Below are positions 1 to 6,788 of a stretch of 10,296 bases of DNA, piece after piece. The stretch's first letter is position 1; each line of letters begins with the position of its first letter. The position numbers and the translations under genes are program-made. The notes beneath the pieces are model-generated. The model did not search any database and was not told the DNA's origin. It worked only from the letters and a program-made list of their open reading frames with translations. Source of the DNA: Sporomusaceae bacterium UBA1887. GTDB taxonomy: Bacteria > Bacillota > Negativicutes > Sporomusales > DSM-15969. The stretch is taken from the NCBI GenBank assembly GCA_002337925.1, contig DDHB01000053.1, positions 69,969-80,264 of the forward strand. Reading direction: 5' to 3'.

Positions 1-119
1 AGATCTAATCCAGTGAATACTGGCGGTCTGTTTTGTGCACCCCTTCGTTGTCGTCGGTTAGCATACATCCGGTATGCCTCCCTCCTCCGCCTTGGTTTGC
101 ATACAAACAGCCTCGCCAT
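1..119 (-). other. Palindrome-rich edge segment, possible dispersed repeat with a partial open frame
   Basis: Seen: GCATAC (61-66) and GTATGC (72-77) form a 6-bp stem around a 5-base loop. A further GCATAC at 99-104 is framed by GTTT/AAAC (95-98, 105-108), so alternative foldings exist. On the minus strand an ATG at 119-117 opens a frame that runs without a stop to the window edge (39 codons). It is very arginine-rich (a CKPRRRREAYRMYANRRQRR run). The site before that ATG (GGTAGGATA) is a poor ribosome site, and the composition looks like GC-rich non-coding DNA read by chance. I favour an intergenic repeat over a gene. The start of a basic protein running out of the window cannot be excluded. 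Confidence 0.3.
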
Positions 120-184
120 TATCCTACCGTTTTGACTTGACAAGGTACTAGTCGATTTTTGGAACGATTTAACATAACATAACG

Positions 185-215
185 CGAATAAACATTATTT
201 TTTCGACCAATACTA
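185..215 (+). promoter_or_regulatory. Sigma-G-like promoter of the spore protein gene
   Basis: CGAATA (185-190) followed after 18 bases by AATACTA (209-215) fits the forespore sigma-G pattern (TGAATA-like -35, CATACTA-like -10, 17-18 bp spacing). It lies about 30 bp before the start codon of a gene class that sigma G controls in Bacillus. The match is by eye and the first base of each box deviates from consensus. Confidence 0.55.
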
Positions 216-245
216 GTATCAGAAAATCAAGGAGGTGATTTCTTC

Positions 246-446
246 ATGGCACGTAGCAGAAAACCTGTCAATCCCGCTTCTGAAAACGCTCTCGATCGTA
301 TGAAATTCGAAGTTGCTTCCGAATTGGGTATTGCTGAACACGTTCGCTCCAATGGATGGGCTACTATGACTTCAGCCGACTGCGGTCGCGTTGGCGGTCA
401 AATGGTCCGCAAAATGATTGAGCAATATGAATCTAACTTATCCTAA
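246..446 (+). CDS. Alpha/beta-type small acid-soluble spore protein (SASP)
   Basis: This 66-residue protein belongs to the alpha/beta SASP family. Such proteins coat DNA in the forespore core, shift it to an A-like form and protect it from UV and hydrolysis; they are degraded at germination as an amino-acid source. Both family signatures are visible. The first is the LDRMKFEVASELGI segment (residues 16-29), with the GPR protease site FE/VASE at 21-26. The second is the DNA-binding helix DCGRVGGQMVRKMIEQYE (45-62). Length matches the family norm of 60-75. The start is fixed by AAGGAGGTGAT (229-239) seven bases before ATG. It is monocistronic, with a sigma-G-like promoter upstream and a strong hairpin terminator downstream. 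The residues around 36-40 (NGWAT, where many homologues have GYWGN-type sequence) are a mild variation. Which paralogue it is cannot be told from sequence alone. Confidence 0.96.
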   Translation: MARSRKPVNPASENALDRMKFEVASELGIAEHVRSNGWATMTSADCGRVGGQMVRKMIEQYESNLS

Positions 447-477
447 ACTGCCGGCTCCACAGTGACTGGCGGTATGC

Positions 478-510
478 AAAAAGGGTGGCCTAAGCCGCCC
501 TTTTTGTTTT
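478..510. terminator. Bidirectional Rho-independent terminator between SASP and polX
   Basis: AAAAAGGGTGGC (478-489) pairs with GCCGCCCTTTTT (494-505), with one T-G wobble and a CTAA loop. On the plus strand it is followed by TTTTTGTTTTTAT. On the minus strand the A-run becomes a T-run. It sits between two convergent genes and touches the polX stop codon (512-510), so it probably ends both transcripts. Confidence 0.9.
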
Positions 511-2225
511 TATCGTTTTCGGGCAAGAATGTTAAAGAGGCTGGCTCCCTGATAAGTATTGACAATATCGCCAGCAGTCAATCCCCCTTTACGAGCCATC
601 GCCACTCCATACATCATATTATCAATTTCATCAATACCATGAGCATCCGGATTGATAGAAAATAAAACACCCTGGCTTTTAGCCTGCTGGTAAAACCGCC
701 AATCAAGATCAAGGCGGTAAGGATTAGCATTAATCTCGATAATAGTACCGGTTTCGCCTGCAGCGCGGATAACAGCTGCCAAATCGACATCATAACCTTG
801 ACGCGCCAATAAAATACGCCCAGTAGGATGCCCAAGCATAGTAACGAATTTATTTTCCATAGCCCGTTGAATGCGACGGGTCATATCAGCCTCACTCTGA
901 CGGAATGCCGAATGTACCGATGCAATAACGAAATCAAATTCAGCTAAAATTTCATCGGGATAATCCAGTGACCCATCAGGAAGAATGTCACTCTCAATTC
1001 CGGACAACACACAAAAATCACTGTTCTCTTCATTAAATCGAGCTATTTCCAACCGTTGTTCCCGTACTGTATCCACCCGTAATCCTCTGGCATATACGGC
1101 TGTCTGACTATGATCGGTAATGCCAAGATAGTGCCAGCCTTTTCGTTTACAAGCTCCAGCCATATCTGCAACACTTGCGTTTCCATCAGAATAAATGGTA
1201 TGGGCATGGAACATTCCCTTAACATCATTCAAACAAACAAGCTCCGGCAAACGTTTCTGACGGGCAAGCTCAATTTCGTCGCGTCCTTCACGCAGCTCAG
1301 GTGCTATATAAGGCAGTCCAAACCTGAGGTATAACTCTTCTTCTGAAGCAATTGGTAACAGCTTGCCAACCGAGTCGGTTAATCCATATTCATTTATTTT
1401 CAAGTCCCGCTCTTTTGCCAGCCGGCGTAATTGTACATGATGTTCTTTACTGCCGGTGAAATGATGCAAGCAGCCAATAAATTGCTCAGAGGGCACTATA
1501 CGAATATCCAGATTCATACCGGTAATCAGCTTAAGACTTATTTTGGTGGGCCCTTGACTCAAGAGCTGCTGTACTCCCGGCATCACAGCTGCGACTTCGC
1601 TCACCCTTTCAGGCTGAGAACTTGCAACAACAATGTCAATATCTTTGACTGTTTCCGCACAGCGCCGGATACTGCCTGCCACCAGTGCTTGTTCAATAAA
1701 GGAATGAGCACGTAAAAATTCAGCCAGCTTTTCGGCGATCGGCAAAGCGTCACACAATAAAAACTGTCCCTGGAACTTCTTAACATATTCAATGCCTTCA
1801 AGCAGCTTGCTTTGCGTTTTTTCGCCAAAGCCCGCTAAATCCTTTAACCGGTTCTCCCGGCAGGCATACTCCAGTTCACCTACAGAATTAATTCCCAGTT
1901 TCTCGTGGAGAATCAACGCCTTTTTCGGACCTAAGCCGGGGACCTTTACCAAGTCAAAAAGCACCGGCGGAACAGCTATTTTTAATTCTTCATGATAGGC
2001 CAGCCGCCCCGTAGCAGCAAACTCTTCCACCTGCTGACCAATCGTTTTACCGATTCCTTTAACCGTATCCCACTTTAAAGCGAGCTCAGCCATATCCATA
2101 TCCACTTTGTCAATTGTCCGGGACGCTGTATGATAGGCCTTAATCTTAAAAGGGTTTTCTCCCTTTAATTCTAGGAAAACGGCGATTTCTTCCAACACCC
2201 TGGCTAGTTGGTGTTTATCGGACAT
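510..2225 (-). CDS. polX: DNA polymerase/3'-5' exonuclease PolX (family X polymerase with PHP domain)
   Basis: A 571-residue bacterial PolX, the same length as Bacillus PolX (about 570). These enzymes fill short gaps and process abasic sites in base-excision repair in the cytoplasm. Domains in order: an N-terminal helical 8-kDa-type domain with GIGKTIG (57-63) and the helix-hairpin-helix VPGLGPKKA (95-103); the polymerase palm with GSIRR (184-188), catalytic DID (195-197) and third aspartate D240; and a C-terminal PHP phosphoesterase domain. The PHP metal ligands are HAH (340-342), DH (371-372), E411, H438, H466 in GHPTGR, and DAH (527-529). All look intact, so both polymerase and nuclease should be active. 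The start ATG has AAAGGAGGC at 2240-2232. The gene follows the penicillin-binding protein after 44 bp and is probably co-transcribed with it. Confidence 0.96.
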   Translation of the reverse strand: MSDKHQLARVLEEIAVFLELKGENPFKIKAYHTASRTIDKVDMDMAELALKWDTVKGIGKTIGQQVEEFAATGRLAYHEELKIAVPPVLFDLVKVPGLGPKKALILHEKLGINSVGELEYACRENRLKDLAGFGEKTQSKLLEGIEYVKKFQGQFLLCDALPIAEKLAEFLRAHSFIEQALVAGSIRRCAETVKDIDIVVASSQPERVSEVAAVMPGVQQLLSQGPTKISLKLITGMNLDIRIVPSEQFIGCLHHFTGSKEHHVQLRRLAKERDLKINEYGLTDSVGKLLPIASEEELYLRFGLPYIAPELREGRDEIELARQKRLPELVCLNDVKGMFHAHTIYSDGNASVADMAGACKRKGWHYLGITDHSQTAVYARGLRVDTVREQRLEIARFNEENSDFCVLSGIESDILPDGSLDYPDEILAEFDFVIASVHSAFRQSEADMTRRIQRAMENKFVTMLGHPTGRILLARQGYDVDLAAVIRAAGETGTIIEINANPYRLDLDWRFYQQAKSQGVLFSINPDAHGIDEIDNMMYGVAMARKGGLTAGDIVNTYQGASLFNILARKR

Positions 2226-2243
2226 AGTAAAGCCTCCTTTACT
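2226..2243 (-). promoter_or_regulatory. Stem-loop carrying the polX Shine-Dalgarno
   Basis: On the minus strand AGTAAAG-GAGG-CTTTACT is a perfect 7-bp inverted repeat whose four-base loop is GAGG, the core of the polX ribosome site. It ends directly at the ATG. The stem is AT-rich and so only moderately stable. Whether it hinders initiation or displays the loop to the ribosome cannot be told. Confidence 0.45.
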
Positions 2244-2269
2244 TTGTTTTCGCGCGAGGCCGTCTCTCG

Positions 2270-4237
2270 CTATTGTTCGAATGTTACTGTTATTTCTGCG
2301 CCGCTGCTGACGATGCTGTTTGCCTCCGACTTTTGGCTGACAGCCAATCCAGTTCCGACCGGAACGAAGGCTAAACCGGCTTTAGTCAGGATCTCTGCAG
2401 CTTCCCGTATGGTCTTACCTTTTACATTAGGGACAACTACTTTGCCTTGAGGGACATCTTTTATAACAGGGCTAGCCGGAGGAGCAATCTCCACCTTTTT
2501 TGCACTCACCGGAGGTGCAACCTGCGAAACAAGCTCAGGATGCACATTCAGATAACGCATAACTTGCAGCATAATTTCACTGAAAATAGGAGCAACTATC
2601 TCTGCACCATAGTATGTACCGACAGGATCATCAATAACAATAAGCGCCACTACCTGTGGATCTTCAACTGGCCCAAAGCCTGTAAAAGACGATATATAGT
2701 GATTGTCTTCGTATCCCCCGCCTGATTCCTTCAGCTTCTCGGCCGTACCCGTTTTGCCGGCAAACCGGTAGCCTTTAACGGCTGCTTTTATACCCCCGCC
2801 CTCAGAAACTTCCTTTTCCATCATTGTTGTCATTATCTTGGCCATTTCTGGCGCAATTACTTGCCGAACCGGTGTAGTAACACTTACACTGGCAATAGAG
2901 TCATCGGCATTATGAATTTCCTTAATGATATGCGGTTTTAGCAATAATCCGTCATTTGCAATAGCAGCAAGCGCAGTTAACAGCTGCAGCGGGGTAACCG
3001 CAATCCCCTGACCGATAGACATGGTTGCTACATCGACATCACGCATATCACCGGGATTAAACAAAATACCTTCTTCTTCTCCAGGCAGTTCAATACCGGT
3101 AGCGTGGCCAAAACCAAAGTTGCGGGCATATTCCGTTATTTTCGTACTGCCCAGTCTGAGTCCGAGCTGAACCATACCCGTGTTAATTGAATTCTTTATA
3201 ATATCAACGAGTCCAATATTGCCATAACTGTCGCCACTCCAGTTTTGAATGCGGCGGCCTGACACTTCTACATACCCATTATCAACAAATCGCTCGTCTG
3301 CCCGTACTTTTCCTTCTTCAAGGGCAGCTGCCGCTACAAGCGGCTTAAAAGTAGAGCCTGGCTCATAAACAATCGAAACCGCCCGGTTCTTGCGTTCTAC
3401 TTCAGAGTAGCGGCTAAATGCATTCGGGTTATAGCCGGGGCGGCTGACCATTGCCAATATTTCGCCTGTCCGGGGATTCATTATAATTGCAGTTGCTGCT
3501 TTGGCTTTTGTTTTAGCCATTGCCTTGTCCAGGCTTTGTTCTACTATAAATTGAATAGTGTTGTCGATAGTCAAATACACACTTTTTCCCTGCAGACTAG
3601 GTGAAAAAGTAAGAATGGATTTAAAAATAGGAACACCGTACCCATCTGTCTCCAATTGCTGTTTCCGGCGGTCTCCCTTAATTGTCTTGTCCAAGACGGA
3701 TTCAATACCATCAAGACCGATATCATCGGTACCGACAAAGCCTAGTATATGAGCGGCCAGGCTGTCATTGGGATAATAGCGTTTACTTTCTTCTACAAAC
3801 TCTAGCCCTCTAAGATGATGCTGTTTAATAAGGTCGTCCACTAACTTGGCCTTATCCGGCTCCAAGGTGCGTTTCAGCCACATAAAGCTGCTGTCAACAG
3901 TCAGTCTTTCCTTTATGCCGCTCTCACTCATTTCCAATATAGGAGCCAGCCAGACAGCAACCTCACCAGCATCTTTATTGAGAAGTTTCGGATTAACATA
4001 GAGGGATTTTGTTACACCGCTGATAGCCAGTTCCCGGCCCATACGGTCATAAATCGTTCCTCGCGGTGATTGAAGTGCTCTGCTCTCCTGCAATTGCTGC
4101 CGGGTTTTCTCAGCTAATTTAGGACCTTGCACCAATTGCAGATAGCCCATACGGCCGCCGATAACCAATAAGCAGAGTAGTAAAATGAAAAAAAATACAG
4201 CAACCCGCTTTTGTGGGGTATCTGCCAGTTTTGCCAT
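2270..4237 (-). CDS. Class B penicillin-binding protein, SpoVD/FtsI type, with one PASTA domain
   Basis: A peptidoglycan DD-transpeptidase anchored in the cytoplasmic membrane, about 655 residues. Numbered from the chosen ATG: a transmembrane anchor at about 12-30; a PBP dimerisation region (about 50-215, with SPRGTIYDR near 57-65); and a transpeptidase domain with STFK (295-298, catalytic Ser295), SIN (350-352) and KTG (495-497). A proline-rich linker leads to one PASTA repeat (about 600-655). A single PASTA domain favours SpoVD (spore cortex synthesis with SpoVE) over division PBP2B/FtsI, which often has two, but this is not decisive. ATG at 4237 has GGAGG 11 bases upstream. TTG at 4243 is a possible alternative; TTG at 4255 overlaps the ribosome site and is unlikely. 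It is the middle gene of a likely three-gene minus-strand unit, outside the usual mra/mur cluster. Confidence 0.93.
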   Translation of the reverse strand: MAKLADTPQKRVAVFFFILLLCLLVIGGRMGYLQLVQGPKLAEKTRQQLQESRALQSPRGTIYDRMGRELAISGVTKSLYVNPKLLNKDAGEVAVWLAPILEMSESGIKERLTVDSSFMWLKRTLEPDKAKLVDDLIKQHHLRGLEFVEESKRYYPNDSLAAHILGFVGTDDIGLDGIESVLDKTIKGDRRKQQLETDGYGVPIFKSILTFSPSLQGKSVYLTIDNTIQFIVEQSLDKAMAKTKAKAATAIIMNPRTGEILAMVSRPGYNPNAFSRYSEVERKNRAVSIVYEPGSTFKPLVAAAALEEGKVRADERFVDNGYVEVSGRRIQNWSGDSYGNIGLVDIIKNSINTGMVQLGLRLGSTKITEYARNFGFGHATGIELPGEEEGILFNPGDMRDVDVATMSIGQGIAVTPLQLLTALAAIANDGLLLKPHIIKEIHNADDSIASVSVTTPVRQVIAPEMAKIMTTMMEKEVSEGGGIKAAVKGYRFAGKTGTAEKLKESGGGYEDNHYISSFTGFGPVEDPQVVALIVIDDPVGTYYGAEIVAPIFSEIMLQVMRYLNVHPELVSQVAPPVSAKKVEIAPPASPVIKDVPQGKVVVPNVKGKTIREAAEILTKAGLAFVPVGTGLAVSQKSEANSIVSSGAEITVTFEQ

Positions 4238-4350
4238 TGTCAAACAAGCCTCCAACAGTGGGGTTAAATAGAATTATAAAGCATATTCCCCGGGTTATAG
4301 TATTCGGTAGCAAGCCAGAGTTTTCCTCTTGCTGCAGTCTGTTCTTTTGC

Positions 4351-4860
4351 CTAATTAAAGAAAGCAAAGCTTTCGAAAACCCGTAAGAATACCGGTTCAT
4401 ATTCTTCCCGTCGCTCAAGTGGAGCAGTCGCAGTTAATACATACACATCGGGATAACGGATGATCAGCATTTGTTGTACAAAATATTGCTGCTCCCAGGA
4501 CAGGCTCCAGGTAAATGTCAACCGGTAGTACGGCCCAAAAGCATGTTCTACCAACTGCTTATTTTGCAGCCGGTACTGCCACAACAGCTTAGCTTGATTA
4601 ACCACCGTATTATTAACATAATCCGTCAGTGTATAACTCTCTGGTATTTGTTGATGAAACAGTGTAAGAATATTAATCTCATTCTGAAGCTCGGGCGCAA
4701 CAATATAAACAAGAAACTCATTGTTAGTTTGGTCCAGGCTTTGCCAGTTATCAGGCATGGCAAATTCAAGCTTATGGTTATATTGCCGATAAAACTTGGC
4801 ATCAACGGCAACAGGTATCAGCAGCAGTATCACAAGAAGTAGTATTGCAACCCGGGTCAT
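4351..4860 (-). CDS. Secreted protein of unknown function, possible PsbP/DUF1795-like fold
   Basis: I do not recognise this 169-residue protein with certainty. Residues 1-20 form a clear Sec signal peptide (MTRVAILLLVILLLIP, with AVDA before the likely cleavage point); no lipobox cysteine is present. The mature part starts with a KLEFAMPDNWQ stretch followed by alternating strands and helices, and ends VFLRVFESFAFFN. The opening 'amphipathic strand, P-x-x-W' and the closing 'F-x-x-I/V-x-x-S-F' pattern resemble PsbP/DUF1795-type small exported proteins; this is inference from pattern only. The ATG at 4860 is chosen because AAAGGGGG lies five bases upstream and the signal peptide starts there; an in-frame ATG at 4902 lacks a ribosome site. 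The gap to the downstream penicillin-binding protein (113 bp) has no terminator, so the two may be co-transcribed. Confidence 0.8.
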   Translation of the reverse strand: MTRVAILLLVILLLIPVAVDAKFYRQYNHKLEFAMPDNWQSLDQTNNEFLVYIVAPELQNEINILTLFHQQIPESYTLTDYVNNTVVNQAKLLWQYRLQNKQLVEHAFGPYYRLTFTWSLSWEQQYFVQQMLIIRYPDVYVLTATAPLERREEYEPVFLRVFESFAFFN

Positions 4861-4935
4861 AATATCCCCCTTTACCCACACTAGCCGGCATATTCGTATC
4901 ATTAGATATTACATAAGATCAATAACTTTTCCTGC

Positions 4936-4971
4936 GAAAAAACAAAAAAGACTTGGAATTAATTCCCAAGC
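4936..4971 (-). terminator. Rho-independent terminator of the TerC-like gene
   Basis: On the minus strand GCTTGG, then an AT-rich palindromic centre GAATTAATTC, then CCAAG form a hairpin. The stem is CTTGG/CCAAG (4970-4966 with 4956-4952). It is followed by TCTTTTTTG and a further T-run. It lies just past the stop codon of the 5695-5000 gene and separates it from the next minus-strand gene. Confidence 0.85.
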
Positions 4972-4999
4972 CTCTAGCAAACACTGTTTATAAACTATT

Positions 5000-5695
5000 T
5001 TATTGCACCGATTGACTAATTTTGGACTGACCCCTCTCGGCTCTCTTAACTTTACGGTAATGAGTGGTCCACACGCCAATTCCAAGAACAGCAGCTGTAA
5101 TAGCAGCTGGTATCAGCCAACCCGGCAAAACATGTTCCAGTGAAGGACCGATTTTTGCGTCACTGATCATCATTTCCCCGGCAGTCCAGGCAATAAGTCC
5201 CGCGCCTGCATAAATGACAACCGGATACTTATCCATCACTTTCATTAGTAAGTTACTGCCAAAAACAATAAGCGGAATACTAAGTGCTAAACCAGCACTC
5301 AGCAATAGATAGTTGCCATCAGCAATTGCAGCGATAGCCAGCGTATTGTCCAAACTCATAACCAAATCAGCTATAATAATCGTTTTAATCGCCGCCCAGT
5401 AAGAAGCGGATGCCTCTACATTCTCCTGATGCTTTTCCTCAACCAGAAGCTTGGCAGCAATCCAAACCAGCAGTAATCCGCCGGTAAACTGAAGGTAAGG
5501 GATCTGTAACAGCATTACTGCTACGAGTGTTAATATGACCCGCAGCCCTATTGCCCCGGCACTACCCCACAGAATGGCCATCTTTTGTTGCTTTGGCGGG
5601 AGACAGCGACTGGCCATTGCAATAACCACCGCATTATCACCACTTAGCACGATGTTCACCATCATGATACCAAATAGTGCGATTAAGAACTCCAT
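5000..5695 (-). CDS. TerC/YjbE-family integral membrane protein, probable metal (Mn2+) exporter
   Basis: A 231-residue polytopic membrane protein of the TerC superfamily, in the YjbE/YkoY branch. Family members export manganese, partly to metallate secreted proteins. Seven hydrophobic segments can be drawn (about 4-26, 40-62, 68-85, 100-123, 128-148, 157-177, 190-208). Both hallmark acidic motifs are intact: LSGDNAVVIA (17-26, with D20 and N21) in helix 1 and DLVMSLDNTLA (110-120, with D110, D116 and N117) in helix 4. These line the proposed ion path. The tail after residue 210 is basic and cytosolic. The start ATG is preceded by AAGGAAG (spacing 9). The gene appears monocistronic with its own terminator. 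Relatives are often under a yybP-ykoY manganese riboswitch; I could not find that motif in the leader here. Substrate is inferred from the family. Confidence 0.9.
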   Translation of the reverse strand: MEFLIALFGIMMVNIVLSGDNAVVIAMASRCLPPKQQKMAILWGSAGAIGLRVILTLVAVMLLQIPYLQFTGGLLLVWIAAKLLVEEKHQENVEASASYWAAIKTIIIADLVMSLDNTLAIAAIADGNYLLLSAGLALSIPLIVFGSNLLMKVMDKYPVVIYAGAGLIAWTAGEMMISDAKIGPSLEHVLPGWLIPAAITAAVLGIGVWTTHYRKVKRAERGQSKISQSVQ

Positions 5696-6027
5696 TTTCC
5701 TGCACTTCCTTTTCTACTAGCAAATTTATAAGGATAGATCCTTTTGCTTCGCCCGATACGGCACCGCCCTTTCAATCTTAGTACCACGTACTAAATATTA
5801 GTTTAGCAGACTAACCCTCAAAATGCAAGGTTTCTTGTATCGCCAATTCATGTATACAATTTCAAAAACGTATACTTATTCTTTATATTTACATTAATAT
5901 GCTGTTTTTTCAGTATAATATGTCATTCAGCAGAAACAAAAATACCACGATGCAGTACTACCTCCTTGCAGCAACTATGTAAGGCCTGCCCCAATCGCTT
6001 ACAGCAGCGATCAGAGCCAAGCCTGTC
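5696..6027. other. Intergenic region upstream of the TerC-like gene
   Basis: No gene supported in 332 bases. It holds several inverted repeats: AAGGAT/ATCCTT (5730-5743); TTAGTAC/GTACTAA (5778-5794); TTAGT/ACTAA (5798-5814); ATCGCT/AGCGAT (5994-6011); and two GTATAC palindromes 18 bp apart (5852-5857, 5870-5875). A minus-strand promoter candidate for the TerC-like gene is TTGCAT, 17 bp, TAAACT near 5825-5798, but it is weak. A minus-strand AAGGAGGTAG near 5969-5960 leads to no credible reading frame. Confidence 0.5.
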
Positions 6028-6471
6028 TTAACAGTCAAATTGAGTAAGATCATTCGCATGGATAGTAGCCAGGACCTTATCTTCATAGTCAGGATCAGTA
6101 GCATAAATCGGTGCCAGGGCTTGAATAAATTGCTCTGCATGATCCCGATAAGCCAGGCAGCCCTCATAGACCGGTTCCTGTGTAAGGAGAATGCACCAAT
6201 CTTCCACTGCTTCTTCCAGGCTGGCATAGTCCTGAAATTTAGCAGTTATTGTCAACCACTCGCCATCGATATACTCGTCTGTCACTTTTTCAATATAGGC
6301 ACCGCTGCCATTGTATTTACGGCCAAACAAATTGTATTTGCCAATGCAATATTTTCCCCAGCCGCTCTCTATTGCCGCCTGAGCAACACAAACGCTAACC
6401 GGCAGCTGATAGGAGCGGCAGGCAGGCTGCGCAGCAGGTACCAGCCAGTCTATAAATTGCTCCGGGTCCAT
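6028..6471 (-). CDS. Short glucosaminidase-domain protein (GH73/FlgJ-C-terminal type)
   Basis: A 147-residue protein that is almost entirely a glucosaminidase domain, the family that cleaves N-acetylglucosaminyl bonds in peptidoglycan (FlgJ C-terminus, autolysins, phage lysins). Seen: AAIESGWGK (32-40) with the presumed catalytic Glu35; NLFGRK (47-52), where many members have NLFGIK; KFQDYAS (78-84); and the YATDPDYEDKV segment (123-133) typical of the domain end. No signal peptide, cell-wall binding repeat or anchor is present from this start, so export is unexplained. It could work with a holin-like partner or be a remnant of a larger enzyme. The start is chosen for AAGGAGG with seven-base spacing before ATG 6471. 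The frame stays open upstream to 6699 and would add a hydrophobic stretch, but it runs through a repeat element. A promoter lies about 70 bp upstream. Confidence 0.82.
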   Translation of the reverse strand: MDPEQFIDWLVPAAQPACRSYQLPVSVCVAQAAIESGWGKYCIGKYNLFGRKYNGSGAYIEKVTDEYIDGEWLTITAKFQDYASLEEAVEDWCILLTQEPVYEGCLAYRDHAEQFIQALAPIYATDPDYEDKVLATIHANDLTQFDC

Positions 6472-6546
6472 CCTTAAGCCTCCTTGCAATAGATTCCAAT
6501 ACAGTACATTTCTTGAATGCTTTACTTCAACTATTGAAGCTACTGT

Positions 6547-6576
6547 ATAATATGAATCTTCTTCCAAGATAGTCAA
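6547..6576 (-). promoter_or_regulatory. Vegetative-type promoter for the glucosaminidase gene
   Basis: Minus strand: TTGACT (6576-6571), 18 bp spacer, TATTAT (6552-6547). This gives an untranslated leader of roughly 70 bases before the ATG at 6471. The -35 is close to consensus. Its position supports the short start over the upstream in-frame extension. Confidence 0.5.
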
Positions 6577-6597
6577 ACAGGCAGACAAAAAAACATA

Positions 6598-6773
6598 AGA
6601 CCACCGCAGCTGCAGTAGTCTCAGCATGTAGAAAAATGTACCTAAAGGAGATTGCCGCGTCCGTTTACTCCTCGCAAAGACAATAAAGCCTAGTGTCATC
6701 GCGAGCGTAGCGTGGCGATCTCCTTTGCTGGATACTTTTGTCGACAGTTCAGACCACTATAGTGCAGTAGTCT
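6598..6773. repeat. MITE-like compound repeat bounded by two near-identical palindromes
   Basis: Seen: 6598-6621 and 6751-6773 share AGACCAC at the left and TGCAGTAGTCT (11 bp) at the right, as direct repeats, differing only in the middle. Each copy is itself a near-perfect palindrome. Read on the minus strand, the mismatches become G-U wobbles, so each would fold as an RNA hairpin. Outside them the bases extend the symmetry to TAAGAC...GTCTTA, leaving TA on both sides. A larger imperfect palindrome (6644-6726) lies between. The unit fills most of the 317-bp gap between the KapD-like gene and the glucosaminidase. Its outline recalls a small non-autonomous element with TA target duplication; that reading is inference. 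Confidence 0.6.
6644..6726. repeat. REP-like 83-bp imperfect palindrome
   Basis: AAAGGAGATTGCC (6644-6656) pairs with GGCGATCTCCTTT (6714-6726) over 13 positions with one wobble. Inside, TCGCAAAGACA (6673-6682 region) faces TGTCATCGCGA (6694-6704 region), and the right arm GCGAGCGTAGCGTGGC is a decayed complement of the left arm. The sequence resembles a palindromic repeat family I know from many bacterial genomes, with a core like GTCATTGCGAGCG...GGCAATCTC. A GGAG tetranucleotide (6647-6650) at the foot is reminiscent of the guide tetranucleotides of REPs. One arm has diverged more than the other, so this copy is probably old. Confidence 0.65.
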
Positions 6774-6788
6774 TATATTCTAAGGAGT

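Noticed and set aside
614..1334. Several 60-75 codon open frames on both strands inside polX
   Set aside because: They overlap a complete, motif-intact polX in other frames and lack ribosome sites and recognisable protein features.
4273..4300. TATAAT on the minus strand as a separate promoter for the penicillin-binding protein gene
   Set aside because: The only -35 at a suitable distance (CTATAA) is poor; the hexamer may be chance in AT-rich spacer. It remains possible but is not listed.
5914..5919. Perfect plus-strand TATAAT
   Set aside because: No -35 at 16-18 bp and no plus-strand gene downstream; the following sequence is antisense to the glucosaminidase gene.
5958..6227. 89-codon minus-strand frame overlapping the glucosaminidase gene
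   Set aside because: It overlaps the clear GH73-type frame, has no ribosome site, and its composition is that of a shifted reading of it.
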